The notes under the pieces were generated by a model. That model made no database searches, was not told the origin of the DNA, and was given only the letters and a program-made list of their open reading frames with translations. Below, piece after piece: positions 11,130 to 23,540 of a DNA stretch of 64,000 bases. A program made the position numbers and the translations under genes. This stretch comes from Funneliformis mosseae (lineage: Eukaryota > Glomeromycota > Glomeromycetes > Glomerales > Glomeraceae), in assembly GCA_910592005.1 (NCBI GenBank), contig CAJVPP010000001.1, positions 33,043 through 97,042 of the forward strand, in the 5' to 3' direction. Numbering within the stretch: the first letter of the stretch is position 1; every line of letters starts with the position of its first letter.

Positions 11130-13560
11130 CATATTCAATTTTTGTAAGTAGTTCTTAATTGAAAAAGTTCTTTAAAGCAGTCTGAGTTTTTTCACTTAAT
11201 TTCCATTTAGTAATTTAGACAGATAATGTGTTATTGTTAATATATTTTAGCTATTATTCATTAAAGATAGCAAACATTATGACGAATGCTTATTATAATA
11301 TTATTATATTTACTGTAGCATTTGTTTTTAATCTAAAAATAAAAATAAATATTAAAATTTATAAAGGTCTTTAAAGTTTTAAGATTTCAACTTATTTCTG
11401 ATAATAATTTCTTCTTGAATATGGAAATCTAGCTATTTTGACCTATACTTTTGATAATATATTTTGCATTTTCTGATAGAAATTCCTCTAATGCTTTATA
11501 AAATTTAGCTGCTAAAGAAAATAATATATTAGGTAGCAGTTGGTTGATAGATTCTTTGTACGTATTACAAAAATAATAATTTCTTAAGTATTTTAAAGTC
11601 AAAAAGACAGATCAGCTAAATGTGTTAATAATTTACATTTTAAAAATCATTAGAGAGTTTATTAAGTATTATGAGTCTATTTAGTGCTTTTGTATTTTCT
11701 TATTGTTGATTATTAATATATCTGCTCAATTTGTATAATGCAGTAAATTTTATGTCAATTAAATTCATCGCATATCTGAAATCTTTCCTTTGTTATATAC
11801 TTAGGATTTTCTGTATTAGAAGTTTGCTACTATTTTTTGCAATACTAATAACTGAAAATTAGTATTAATGTAAGATTAATAAAAAATTATTTTCTATTAT
11901 AAAATAATCTTCAAAATCTAAAGATTAAAAAATATATAAAATTATAACTTTAGCATTTTTAATTAATAAGTTATAGGCTTTAAACCTAAAAAATGACTAC
12001 TTGCATTTTTTTGATAGCTACTATATTTTGAGATACTTCAAATTTGAATATAATTTTACTATTATTTTAAAGTTTTATTAATAAAATATTTAATTTTTTA
12101 AAATTTAAATGAATTATATTTAGGAATATATATATAATATTTTTGATTTTTAAAACTAAGTAATAGTATGATATTTTAAGATAAATTAGATATAAATTAT
12201 TAATTAATTTTCATTTTCTCCTACGTAATATTTTTAAAAAATTTTCTAATTAGAATTAATCCTTTATTCTATTTCTTTAGCTTAATATATTTTTCATAGA
12301 TAAAAGATATTGCATTTGTATCAAAGTTGATAAATAAATAAAGTAAAATAGAAAGATTTATCTATCGTTAAAAAATATAAAATCTGTTTTAATAATTCTG
12401 ATAAATAAAAAATATTTAATTATATAATAAATAGTATATATTATATATTATATATCTAAATAGAAAAAGCTTTTAAGTAGATGATCACTAATTTAAACTA
12501 AGGCTTTTCATTATCTCATTTAATACAGGTATTTAAAAAATATCTATAAGGACTTTTAATTTATTTTTAAGTGATAAATTATTGAGAAATATATTTTTAA
12601 GTAGTTTTTCATAATAATTTATACTCTATATTATATTCTTTTAACTTTAAATAAAATTTTTTTATTATATATTTATTTTGAACTATTAATCTAGATTGAA
12701 ATTTTATAAAAGTTTTTCTTTTAAACTATTCAAAATTTACTTTTTTCCTATATATCATTTATATTGCAATATTTTTTAAGATTTTGTATTGATAAATTTT
12801 TTAAAATAAAGGGTATTATTTTAAATACAAGTTGATTAAATATATTAACTATATATATTTTATATAATTAAAAAATATTTTAATCAAAAATAATTCTTCT
12901 AAGCTAATGATCACTATTTTAGATTAATAGTAATTATCTCAGATTTAAATTTTTCATATTAAATATAGCTTAACTTTATCAAAGTAATAAATGACAAATA
13001 ATATTAATAATAAATCTAGTTGAAGTGGAATACTTGATCAATTATATAAAATAATTTTATATAAGAAGAAGAATATAATAATAATTTAAAAAAAATTTAA
13101 CATTAGAAACAATATGAATTAAATAATAATTCATCAGGTAAGAAAGTAAAAACATTTACTAATCATATAAATTATTATTAGGTTTGGTAAGAAATTTATT
13201 TCTAATATAAAAAAATTTTAATATTAATAACAATTTTATTTTAGTATTTAAATATCAAAATAATAAAGCTTCTATATATAGATCACTTATGAAATTATAA
13301 TTTGCTTTTATATTTGAAAGTGAATATTGTTACATCTAAAATGGATATGCAAAAATTTTTTTTTTAAAAAAAGTATGATAGTTTTGTATAATCTTAATTA
13401 ATATTTAAAAATTTATAAGTAAATTAAATAAAATAAAAATACAAAAATATTTATAAAATAGTTTAAACTACTTTATTAATACCAACCCTGCACTTTATCA
13501 AACTGAATTATATATTAGAAAGAAAGAAAAGAAAACTTAATTAAACTAAACTAGTATACA
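11130..13560. other. AT-rich stretch without a recognisable gene
   Basis: Stop-dense, very AT-rich, with A and T runs. No coding motif, terminal repeat or RNA gene recognised on either strand. Confidence 0.55.
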
Positions 13561-13599
13561 GATATTAGATGTTCAGAAGGGAGGGTGTGCTTACTGCTA

Positions 13600-13775
13600 T
13601 ACTAAAATTTGATCATTGAATACCATATGTAAAAGCTGCTAAAAACGAAGAAGGATTATTAGAACATATTTGTGATGTATAAGGGAAATCAGAGGAGACC
13701 TAAGTGATATTTTTGATATTATTTGAATTTTCTATAATTGTAAAGATTCAAATCTTTTTAACCAAATGTTGTGAA
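13600..13775 (+). pseudogene. Short coding-like fragment, unidentified
   Basis: One plus-strand frame reads as plausible protein (KAAKNEEGLLEHICDV and a continuation) with one TGA and two TAA codons at positions that would fit Trp and Gln. I do not recognise it. It lies at the inner edge of the AT-rich left flank, just before base composition changes towards the gene-bearing block. Confidence 0.25.
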
Positions 13776-13779
13776 TAGA

Positions 13780-14889
13780 TGTGAATATATTATCAAATAA
13801 GAAGGAAAGTAGTCCTAACGAGAGTTATTTGTTAGAAATGATGGCATTGACCAATAATGAAAAGGATGAAAGAATAATTTTACCTTCTATACAATATTCT
13901 CTCAAAAAATTTAATAATTTATTCTTTTTCAAAACCAAATTGATATCTTGATTTTTTACTATTTTGGACTTTCTTCATTAGGAAAATGTGTATTCATATT
14001 ACTTTTTTTTATTTTTATGTGATATATACTTGAGATGATTATCTATGGTATTTTTTGGTATGATTAACGGGATATTTACAAGTAATACAGATCATTTTAT
14101 CATTCGATTCATAAAAGTCATCTTTATAGCTATTTTATACGTTCTAAAACTGAAAATTTTGCTTTTCTCATATTTTAAAAAACTTTGATTAAAACATAAA
14201 AGAAAATTTAACAAGCCGTAGAATTTTTTTATTAAATATTAATAGGGTGATAATTGTGATAATTATAATGGAAATTGCTTTTGTTATACTCGAATCCTCC
14301 CCGCATAAATCACGTGAAATTGACGCATTTTATGTACATAATATGCACAAATATAAACCTGGACGCTAATGAACTTTAGTCAAAGACTTAAACAGCAACA
14401 CACCTTTTCCAACCCTTATTGAAATTTGTTTTTTCCCCACTTTGCTATGAAAACAGCGAGATTATAGCTTCAAGGATGTAACTTAAATCTCTTTGTTAGC
14501 GCTCAGACATTGAAATGAAATATTTACGTGTATTGCGAAACTTGTATTACGTAACTTGTGTTACATGAATCTTCATATGTAAATTAATATACATTATCAT
14601 TCGTGTTCAAACAGAATTCAAAATGGAATTTTGGAAGTAATAAACAAAAATCTCTCTATTAATAGTTGTCATTCTATAATTGTATTATTACATTTTTTTC
14701 CGCAGCTAATGCTCTTCCCTTTTTTATGATGTTGCAATAATTATTCTTTAGCCTAAATTGGTTAAAAATGATGTTATTTAGCCATCGTTGGTTTCACGAA
14801 CAATTCCTTTTTCTTGTTATTTTGGTCTCAAGTTGGTACTATAATTTTTTCGGAAAATTTTACACGTTTCTCGTTTTCAATAACGAAAT
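13780..14889. other. Compartment border and upstream region of the F-BAR gene
   Basis: Around 14,000-14,300 the sequence changes from almost pure AT words to mixed sequence with GC-containing words such as CCTCCCCGCATAAATCACG. No frame or RNA gene is recognised. The last 500 bp should contain the promoter of the F-BAR/SH3 gene; no diagnostic promoter element is evident. Confidence 0.45.
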
Positions 14890-17307
14890 ATGGAACAAAC
14901 TATTATAAGTACATCTAGTGGGTCTAGTAATGTAGCTGGGGAAAGACGACCTGAAATATTTGCAAATAACTTTTGGGTAAGAGAGATACAAATGTTCATT
15001 TTGAAGGCATTTATTTGTCTCGGAATGAACTTTCTATTATTGCCGATTAAAAAATCAAACTTTTTTTTTATATTATGGAAATAATAGGGAAAAGAAGAAG
15101 CGGGGTATGACGCACTTATGTCTAGACTTAGGCAAGCTAAGCAAACTTGCGATGAAGTGAAAAATATGTTTCAAGAGAGGTAACTTTTTTCGAATTGATT
15201 AATGCGATTTGGTTTTCGAATTGAATTGCTTTTAATCTATATGATTTATTAGAGCATTGATCGAAGAAGAATATGCAAAAAAATTAATGAAATTATCCAA
15301 GTTACCAATTGGCAAAGATGAAACTGGGTATTTGATTTTTTTTATTTTTATTTTTTTTGCTTTTTAAGGATTTAATTCTCGGAAAAAAAACGAAACAATA
15401 TTAATTATTCATTATAGATCACTACGAGATGCATTAGAAGTATGCAGACAAGAGATGGAGGCAACAGCACAAGAACATATCACATTATCGCAAAAGATCC
15501 GAACTGAACTTGTACAAGAAATTTCACATTTTATATTGAGACAAAAAGAATCAAGGAAGTTGGTAAGATATATATATTTTTTTTGTTGGGTGTTTTTTCA
15601 TTGGGAAAAGTTATTTTTTGTTTATATGATTTAATTATATTTTGAATATAGCAACAAGCCATTGTAGATAGAAGTTTGAGGAACAAGAGAGAACAATCAG
15701 TATTAGTTCAAAGGGTAAACAAAAAATATTTTAAATAAACTGAGAAATGTTTAATATATATGTATTTAATGTTAAAATTCTGAATTTTTAATTAGGCTAA
15801 AGAAAAGTACGAAGCGGAATGTGTGAAAATTACAGGATTATTGGCCAGTAAAAATTCCGTGATGGGTAAAGATTTGGACAAGGTACGATGAAATGATGGG
15901 TCCTTAACTTTCTTCTCCTAATATAGTTCAAAAGTTTTAACATTTTTGGGATCTGATATAGTTAAATTTGAGGATAGAAAAAACTCAAATGGCAGCAAAA
16001 GCAGCAGATCAAGAATATATTCAATTAGTTAAAAATATACAAATAACGACAAAAACATGGAATTATGATTGGAAAACGGCATGCGATAAATTCCAAGATT
16101 TGGAAGAAGATAGGATTGATAAATTAAAAAGTTTTTTATGGACTTATGCAAATCTTATTTCAACCGTTTGTGTAGCAGATGATGAAGTAAGTTTGACATT
16201 GTGTATTAGCTTAATCAAAATTTCATCAGGGAATAAAGTTATTAATATTTCGCTCTGCCCTCTTCCTTTTGCGATATAGTCATGTGAGAGAATCAGAATT
16301 TCATTGGAAAATTGTAACGTTGAAAAAGATATATTAATATTTATCAGAGAGAGGGCAACGGGACCTGATATACCTGGTAAAATTTTAATATTATTTATTC
16401 TTTTATAAATTTCTTTAAACTAATTCCTTCCCCTTTTCCAACTTTGGTAGAACCGCAAAGTTATGTTAACTTTTACGCGGGTCCAAAAGATAATGGAGTA
16501 AGATATAAGCGAGCATCATTTGATAGGGTACCGGAATATGTAGATGTAATAACGACACCTACAACGCAATTAGATCCAAATAAAAGACTCTCACTATGTG
16601 AATTACCAATCACAAATAATAATAATTCTAAGGATAATTGTGTATATCATACAAGAAATGATTCAGATGGTTATTCAAATGTGAATATTGATAGAGCAAC
16701 TCTATATGCAAATACAACATCAACTAAAAAAAACAATAATAATGGAGGAATAGTAAATGAGGTAGAAAGAACTGAGAACAACGAGGTGGAAGAAGAACCA
16801 GTTGATCCTAGATCAAAACAAATGTTATCAATTGGAAATAATGTATTAGAGGTACAAACCAATATTGGACAATTAAATAATAAAGAAGATCAAGATGAAA
16901 TAGCAAAAGCATTGGCAAATTTGGAATTAACTGATGAATATAACAATAATAATAAAAACGATAGTGACGTTAATAACGATAATAAAGATAATTATGATCA
17001 TAACGATCATAACAGCAATAACAATAGTAATGATAATCATGTATCACGATTTAATACTTCTACTAATATTTCGAATAATGATAATGGGGAAGGATTTGTT
17101 AAAAAACCTTTACCCAATAACTTTCCTATCGATAAACCTCAACCACCAACTCCTCCTGTCCAAGATAATATTCAACAACAAAAAAAATCGCATGATATCT
17201 ATCATCAACGTAATAACTCTCAATCACAATTTACGCCCTACCAAATAAGCAGTAATAATAATATTCCTATCGCTCCTACTGTTATCGGTGTTACTAATAA
17301 TAATCAC

Positions 17308-17360
<53 letters not shown>

Positions 17361-19030
17361 TAATAATAATACACCATCTTCAATTGCTCCATCAACTATT
17401 TCTCAACATCAACAACAACAGCAACAATATATGATCAATGGACCGGGAGATTTAAGAAGATCGCAACCAGATTACACTAACGCCGCAAACAATGGACCAT
17501 TATCATCTCAACAACAACAGATTTCACAAAATTTGAGTATGAAGTCCAAATCATCTAATCGAAACTATCAGCAACAACCAGAAGGTCCTGGTGATGCTAG
17601 AAGATTGTCAAATTCTCCTAATATGTTTTCTTCACCACCACCAATTTCGTCTCAAGTTCAATATCAATCTCCACAGGGTGGATATCAACAAGTACAAGGA
17701 CAAATGAACCCTCAGAATCTAGTTCTTACTCAAGGAAGGATTTCTCCTAGACAAATTACGGCATCCCCAAGTCATACTCCTTCTAACAACATCAACAACA
17801 ATAATCTAAACGATCTAAACAGATCAGATACTCAACGAACTACTTCTTCTAATACTAGTAATAATTCTTTGGGCATACAATTAGACGTAAATGGTCGCGT
17901 TAAGCAAGATGACTTGGCCGAAGCTTTTATTGCTAATGGTGGTAGACTGCCTCCCGAGTCCGCTAAATTCCAAACAAGACCGCAGGGAATACCTCAAGGA
18001 GGTCAGATGAGTCCACAAGGACAACCTATTTTTCAATATAATAGTTTTAATAGACCATTACAACAAATGCCTACCAATCCATCTGTAATTACATCTCAGT
18101 CTTCTTATAATGGTCCACATCAGCAGCTACAACAACAATCACATCCTCAAGTACACAGAAGTAATACGGTGAATTCAGGCTCTACTTTAAATAATGCTTT
18201 CCCTTATAAACAACCGCAACAAGGAGTTAATGTTAATTCGCAACTTCCTCAGGGTAGTATAGGTAGACCACAAGGCAGTATAGGTAGACCACAAGGTAGT
18301 ATAGGTAGACCACCACATAGAAGAACTTTACCCGTTGGTATTCAACAGTCTCAATCACAACCACAGATACAACCAACGCAATTATTACAACAAACTATAG
18401 GAACCCAAGTACTGGGACATCCTCAAACTCATTATCAAAATCCAAATTTCTATAGTCCCCCTGTTAGTGGATATCCAAGACCTCCTATTGGATCTGCTAA
18501 TATTGGCGGGAGTGCTCAAGGATTTCAACAAATGCAAGTGCCTCAACAGCAACTTATGCAACAACAACCACCGCTTCAATTGCAACCTTATACTAGCTTA
18601 ACTGCATCTCAACAACAACCACAACAGCAACAACAACAACTACCACAACAGATGAACCTCCAAACACTTCATTTACAGTATCAAAGACAACCCTTACCAG
18701 GATCCGATATACCCGATTCCAGTGGCTCTCAAAATCATCCACGTACCGAAGATGGTAAACCGATCGAATTTTACGGTATGTATATCTTTTATATTGCAAT
18801 TTTGATCTTATCTTTTCCATTTTCTTTAATAACCATATAAAATATTTTTTGTAGTTAAAGCATTATATGATTATCAAAAAACTATACCCGAAGAAATGTC
18901 ATTTACAACTGGTGATGTTATAGCAGTAATAAGCACTCATAGTGATGGTTGGTGGGAAGGTGAAATAGTAGATGATTCAAGAAAGAATAGAGGTTTATTC
19001 CCTAGTAATTATACTAAAGTATTAGAGTAG
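14890..19030 (+). CDS. F-BAR and SH3 domain protein, Cdc15/Imp2/Hof1-like
   Basis: Ten inferred exons: 14890-14976, 15088-15179, 15253-15327, 15418-15562, 15652-15714, 15796-15882, 15962-16186, 16280-16376, 16451-18775 and 18855-19030, all with GT-AG borders, giving one frame of 1,123 residues. Residues about 20-290 form an F-BAR (FCH) domain: FANNFWGKEEAGYDALMSRL, then ERALIEEEYAKKL, then a long coiled coil. Residues about 290-1065 are a disordered linker with poly-Asn near residue 575, many Gln/Pro runs and three copies of QGSIGRP. Residues about 1066-1123 are an SH3 domain (ALYDY, GWWEG, FPSNY). The family (known) bends membrane and scaffolds the actin ring in septation and endocytosis. 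The N-terminus matches the cytokinetic Cdc15/Hof1 group better than Bzz1/Toca. The exact subfamily is inferred. Confidence 0.93.
17290..17372 (+). repeat. AAT trinucleotide repeat encoding poly-Asn
   Basis: About 25 AAT/AAC codons in a row, almost all AAT, within the disordered linker of the F-BAR protein. Nearly pure AAT suggests replication slippage, so length is likely to vary between nuclei or strains and could be mis-assembled. Confidence 0.9.
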
Positions 19031-19327
19031 ATTCGAGAAAAGATGCTTGTTGCTTTTGTTTATTTGTATTAATTATTAATAGAATAATTCATGTATTTTT
19101 TTTTTTCCTTTTTTTTTGCTTTTATTTATTTATTTTTTATTTTATTTATATCATTATAATTAAATTAATAAAAAAAAAGGTGTAAATATTTTTATGGTTA
19201 AAAATTGACCTAGTTAAATTTCTAATTTTACTACTTAGATCTCTACTCTTTTCCGATCCTTTACCTCTTTTTTATTTATTAGAACTTTTCTAGTTGAGCT
19301 TTCCCAACCGAATTTCCATAAAGTTAA
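19031..19327. other. Convergent 3' region between F-BAR and L11 genes
   Basis: About 300 bp separate the TAG of the F-BAR gene from the stop of the minus-strand L11 gene. It holds T-rich runs and AATAAA-like words at about 19,166, suitable for polyadenylation of both transcripts. No gene is seen. Confidence 0.5.
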
Positions 19328-19775
19328 TTATGGAACAACCTCAATTCCAATACCACCAGCAGAAGCAACAATAGATTTACAAATAAATTTTAAATCGTGA
19401 TTTTTCATATTATTTTGTTTTTGTTTAATTTTGGCAATTTCATAAATATGTTTTAAACTAACTCTACCAGCAATTTCATGCTTTGGTTTAGCTGCACCTT
19501 TTTCAATTCTTGCAGCCCTCTTTAATAACCAAGCTGTTGGTGGCATATTACACATAAACGTAAACTTACGATCAGGTTGTATTTGAATTATTGTTGGAAT
19601 TGGTGTATCTAATTCGTAATTTTTTGTTAGTTCATTGAATTGTTTGCAAAAATCTATAGCTTTCACTCCTCTCTGTCCTAATGCTGGTCCTATTGGTGGA
19701 GTTGGTGTTGCTTTACCAGCTGGTACCAATATCTTTATCTTTGATACTGTTCCCATTACTTTTGAAATTGCTTTT

Positions 19776-19780
<5 letters not shown>
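19328..19780 (-). CDS. MRPL19: Mitochondrial large-subunit ribosomal protein L11 (uL11m)
   Basis: A single-exon gene of 150 residues. It starts MSKAISKVMG and has the bacterial-type L11 signatures: KIKILVPAGKATPTPPIGPA and LGQRGV in the N-terminal domain, and a C-terminal RNA-binding domain ending ASAGGIGIEV. L11 binds the GTPase-centre helices of large-subunit rRNA (known). The short length and bacterial, not cytosolic, character point to the mitochondrial ribosome; the yeast equivalent is Mrpl19. The basic, Ser/Lys-containing N-terminus is short for a presequence. It shares a 325 bp upstream region with the divergent Tim9 gene, and a T20/A13 tract lies directly before its start codon. It is intact with no introns, unlike its neighbours. 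Confidence 0.95.
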
Positions 19781-19815
<35 letters not shown>

Positions 19816-20105
19816 GAAAATTTGGAAAATAGAGAATTGGATGAATAAGGAATTTTACAGGAAGCTAGTGCATCAATTAAAAGAATATCAATAGATGAAA
19901 TACTGAAAAAAAAAAGTTTAATGAATTTGTTCAAAAAGAAAATTAAATGTTCAAAAACGTTTTTCGGCTACGCGATAGCTTTTTTTTTTGATAATCTTTT
20001 CAAATCATAACGCCAATCAAATTCGTGCCCGATGACATTTAATGGTCACTCTCAAAAAAATCAAAAAAAAAAATTTTTTTAAAAATATCACACTGGACAG
20101 TTAAT
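19781..20105. promoter_or_regulatory. Divergent promoter between uL11m and TIM9 genes
   Basis: The 325 bp between two start codons facing away from each other. It contains a T-tract joined to an A-tract (19,781-19,814), further T and A runs (19,981-20,090), and GC-containing words such as TTCGGCTACGCGATAGC near 19,965. Poly(dA:dT) tracts are known to disfavour nucleosomes, so the region may be an open bidirectional promoter. Both genes act in mitochondria. Promoter function is inferred from position only. Confidence 0.6.
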
Positions 20106-20699
20106 ATGGACTTTTCACATTATAATGCTGCCGAAAGAGAACATATTGTGAAGTTACTCGAACAGAAACAAGTTTGTATCGTATTAAAGATTATTTTTTC
20201 TTAAGTTTACCCTTTGAATGTTTTTATTTTAAATCATCGAATTCTTATCGAGAAAACTTTACAACGATCTTTTAATTATTAAACTAATAATGTTTGAATT
20301 TTATTTTTTAAAAATATTTTCATTATCCAATATAAATTTTCAAAGATGAGAGATTTTATGAAATTTTATTCAAGTTTGGTTGATAGATGTTTTAATGATT
20401 GTATTAATGATTTCACTTCAAAAACATTAACAACAAAAGAGGTAAGATTATATCTTTTACATCAGAAATAAACCTTTCGAAAATATATTTTCTTTTTTCC
20501 AATCTAATTTTATAAATTCTCTTGGGGATGTTTTTTTCGTTTACGTCTTTAGGAGACGTGTATTCAACGATGTACCGATAAATTTTTAAAACATAATGAA
20601 AGGGTAGGACAGAGATTTGCAGAATATAATCAAGGTGTGGCAGCTCAAGCACAATCAGCTCAATCCGGAAGCGGAGGGTGGTTTGGTGGCGGTCGATAA
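20106..20699 (+). CDS. TIM9: Mitochondrial intermembrane-space import chaperone Tim9
   Basis: Three exons (20106-20171, 20346-20441, 20553-20699) with GT-AG borders encode 102 residues. The protein has the twin CX3C motif of small Tim proteins: Cys37/Cys41 (CFNDC) and Cys57/Cys61 (CIQRC), 15 residues apart. The surrounding [23 protein letters not shown] and [12 protein letters not shown] words match Tim9 rather than Tim8, Tim10 or Tim13. Tim9 pairs with Tim10 in a hexamer that carries hydrophobic carrier proteins across the intermembrane space to TIM22 (known). The C-terminal tail is Ala/Gln/Ser/Gly-rich and ends GGWFGGGR. The start is the first Met in frame. Confidence 0.95.
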
Positions 20700-20974
20700 A
20701 TTAATAATTGGTTTTGATTATAAAGGCATAAATTTTAAAAAAAAAAATGAATGACATAAAAGTTCGTCATAGGTATTCCGGGTATTCGGATAAAATCATG
20801 TTATTCATACGGGTATGGAATTAATTTAATTAAAATTAGTTATTCTTACGCCTAATTTAAAATTTAAAATTATGAAAACATTATGACACACTGTTCATCA
20901 TAAATGTTCATTATATAAATAAATTCTTTCCCTCCCAAAAGAAATTTTTTTAAATTTAAACATCTTTACAAAAC

Positions 20975-21614
20975 ATGTCTTTATCTAAAATGGACGAAGA
21001 TAACAAAGAATTGGTATGTGACGAAATGAGAAAATCATCAATTTAAAAAATTCATTGAAACTTATATGTAACAAACTTTAATAATGCAGCTTAATGGCAT
21101 CTTGGGTGAATTTAATCCGGGATCATTGTTAAACACAAGTGACATTTCGCACGACTTATTAAGCGGTGATAGTGGATTTCCATCCATTGATGTGTGAGTG
21201 CACACAAATTTTAAATTCCAAAGATCACTATAATGCTTATTAACATGCATTTTACATTTATAGTCATCAAGATGATAAAGCTTGGGTCGCAAAGATCAAA
21301 TTGGATGGTATCGATAAAGATGATCTTGAGGTATGGAAAGTTGCACATCTTAAATTCAAATTACACTTTCTTTCCAAGATATGATATTATAGGCTTGATT
21401 TGTTTTGAATTAGGTTGAAGTAAAAGATGATAGTTTAATTGTAAGCGGAGAATACAATGAAACCTCTGAAAATACAACCGACAATGGAACTATTAGAGAA
21501 ACCAAATCAAGTTCTTTTGAACGTTCCATTTCTATTCCAGAAGGGTTTAATACTAAATCTGTTGATAAAAAATATGATGATAGTTTTTTAAAAGTTACTG
21601 TTGAAAAGGAATAA
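20975..21614 (+). CDS. Small heat-shock protein, Hsp20/alpha-crystallin family
   Basis: Four exons (20975-21013, 21090-21193, 21264-21330, 21414-21614) join in frame to 136 residues. After a 40-residue N-terminal arm (MSLSKMDEDNKELLNG...) the alpha-crystallin domain runs from about residue 47 to the end: AKIKLDGIDKDDLEVEVKDD, SLIVSGEY, a loop with an Asn/Thr-rich insert, SFERSISIPEGF and a final strand FLKVTVE. Members form oligomers that hold unfolding proteins without ATP (known). It stops right after the last strand, so the usual C-terminal extension with an I-x-I/V anchor is missing, which may limit oligomer size (inference). It converges on the Sld5 gene with 111 bp between the stops. 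No heat-shock element was identified with confidence. Confidence 0.9.
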
Positions 21615-21725
21615 TGTATTCGTTTTAACAAATTTTTATATATTAAAGATACTCGTTAAAAAACTTGAATTTTTTTCAAAAATAAATGTGAAATTCGTAT
21701 AAAGAATTCTCACCTTTTCAAAACA

Positions 21726-21856
21726 TCATATTAATTCCACAGAATTATCTTTCAGGGCATCTCTCATGTACGCATATTTATCCATGATAACATCTCCCGG
21801 TTCATGTTGTATAGCACTAAAATAGGAAACAAAAGTCGAAAAAATAAATAACGGGA

Positions 21857-21887
<31 letters not shown>

Positions 21888-22906
21888 TATCAGAATAAAT
21901 AAGTAAAATTCTTTTTTACGTGTCTTGTGCATCTCGAGGAACTATATTTTTTAAGACTCGACAAAATACAGTTTTCGAAAGATCTGGTTTCTTTTCAAAA
22001 GTCTTTATTATACCTGCAAGACAGAAAATATATAAAATTGAAGATGTCAATCAAATCTTTAAGCGCAAAATATTTATGAATTGCTACTGACTATCTTCTA
22101 AACAATCATTTGGAAGTTTGAGTTCCGCTTTTAGATAATCTTCGAGTAACATTTTATAACTAAATAAAAAAAAATTTTTTTTTTTTGTTATTTTCATTTT
22201 CTATTCCTAAAAAAGACGCGCATTAGATATATGAACTTACTCCTCTGCATGGGTTAGTTCAGCCGTGGATAATCTTTCCTTGTAAATAGGAGACGAGAGG
22301 ATGCTCAAGACTTGAGTTTCTATCTGAGAAATTTAAAAAAAGATTTTTAAATTTTTTGAATGATTTGATTATGTGAAAATAAAAATCGCGCAATATAAAT
22401 ACCTTATTTCTTCTACAAAGCAAATATTTTTCCATAATATATTTAATTCGGTCAGTACCACTAAACAGGAGCATACCAAATTTTTTCCGTTCGTGCGTTA
22501 CCAACATATCTTTTGAAACCGCATCCTTATAAAAATTTTTTTTTTTTTTAAAAAAAAAAGATTCGAGATAATGGAAAATGAAAATAAAGAAAAGAAATAA
22601 TTATTATTTAATACATACTTGTTCTTGGATCAACTTATCCAAATTATCAATGGCTTTATCTTGATACATTAAAATTTCCGGCGAAAATTCTTCATTGATC
22701 AAAGACCTTTTCAAAATTTCATAATCATTTGATGTTTCAGCATCTTTAAGTTGAGTTTCTTGATCCTTTTCATCCTCCGTATCACTATCTGTCAAATCAT
22801 CGATATCAAGGTCAATGTCTGGTAACTCTCGAGTAGGTCGAGTGGGTCGAGATAACCTTGATGAACCTGCATGACCTAATTCATTGAGAGAAAAGATACG
22901 AGACAT
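21726..22906 (-). CDS. SLD5: GINS complex subunit Sld5
   Basis: Six exons on the minus strand, in order 22906-22619, 22525-22403, 22323-22241, 22159-22092, 22013-21920 and 21816-21726, joining in one frame of 248 residues. The N-terminal 60 residues are acidic and Ser/Asp-rich. Then come the Sld5 helical domain (INEEFSPEILMYQ, then HERKKFGMLLFSGTDRIKYI and EKYLLCRR) and the C-terminal small domain (KTVFCRVLKNI, ending DALKDNSVELI). The final VELI matches the conserved end of GINS4/Sld5. GINS joins Cdc45 and Mcm2-7 in the CMG replicative helicase (known). The exon 4 donor reads GTCAGT, less standard than the others. A T/A homopolymer junction sits inside introns 1 and 5. Confidence 0.9.
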
Positions 22907-23429
22907 TTTTTCATGTACTTTTTAGAAATTTGAAACAAGATTAACTTGCACCATTTTATTAAATCTTATCTCCTTTTATGGTATGGAAGGTTAACGCGTG
23001 TAAAATACCTGATAAAGGACGATAGACTGCTTTGGGATTGCCAATTACGTACTTTTGAAAGATGTCATAAAAAGTAACATCACATCATTATAGCGGATTT
23101 TACAAAAAGACTCTTGGTATCAATTTTTAGATATCATTAAAATTTCTTTAGATTAGATTTATTTTAATATTACACTAGATTTTATATAGATTTCACAAAA
23201 AGGTTAAAATCGGCTACAAGAGGACATTCATTTAATTATTCACTCGGTCCTGAATTCACAAAACAAAATAAAAACGTAAAGCAATCCCTTTTGCTTAGGC
23301 TGTTCTTTATGATTAACCGGAAAACAATTGGGTACACTTATGCATTTAATTTTAATTCCCACAACAAAACTTAAGGGCGTAAATCATAAATAAATCCACT
23401 ACATTAAACTCAATGTTAAGCTTCGGTGC

Positions 23430-23540
23430 AAAAATGATGATGCGCCGGCGCAAATCATCATTTTTAGTAATGACCGCAGTTCTCGGCGAAGATGTGACGT
23501 GCATTAATGAGCTTTTTTTGGATGCAGACTGCGGTTATTA
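23430..23540. repeat. Two neighbouring palindromes
   Basis: AAAAATGATGATGCGCC at 23430-23446 is followed immediately by its near-complement ending AAATCATCATTTTT (to 23465). A second pair, TAATGACCGCAGT (23468-23480) and ACTGCGGTTATTA (23528-23540), encloses 47 bp. No coding role is seen. It could be a small foldback element or a structured RNA or regulatory site. Confidence 0.6.

Noticed and set aside
16934..17248. An Ile-rich frame within the F-BAR gene
   Set aside because: It is the shifted-frame reading of the AAT/GAT-rich linker exon.
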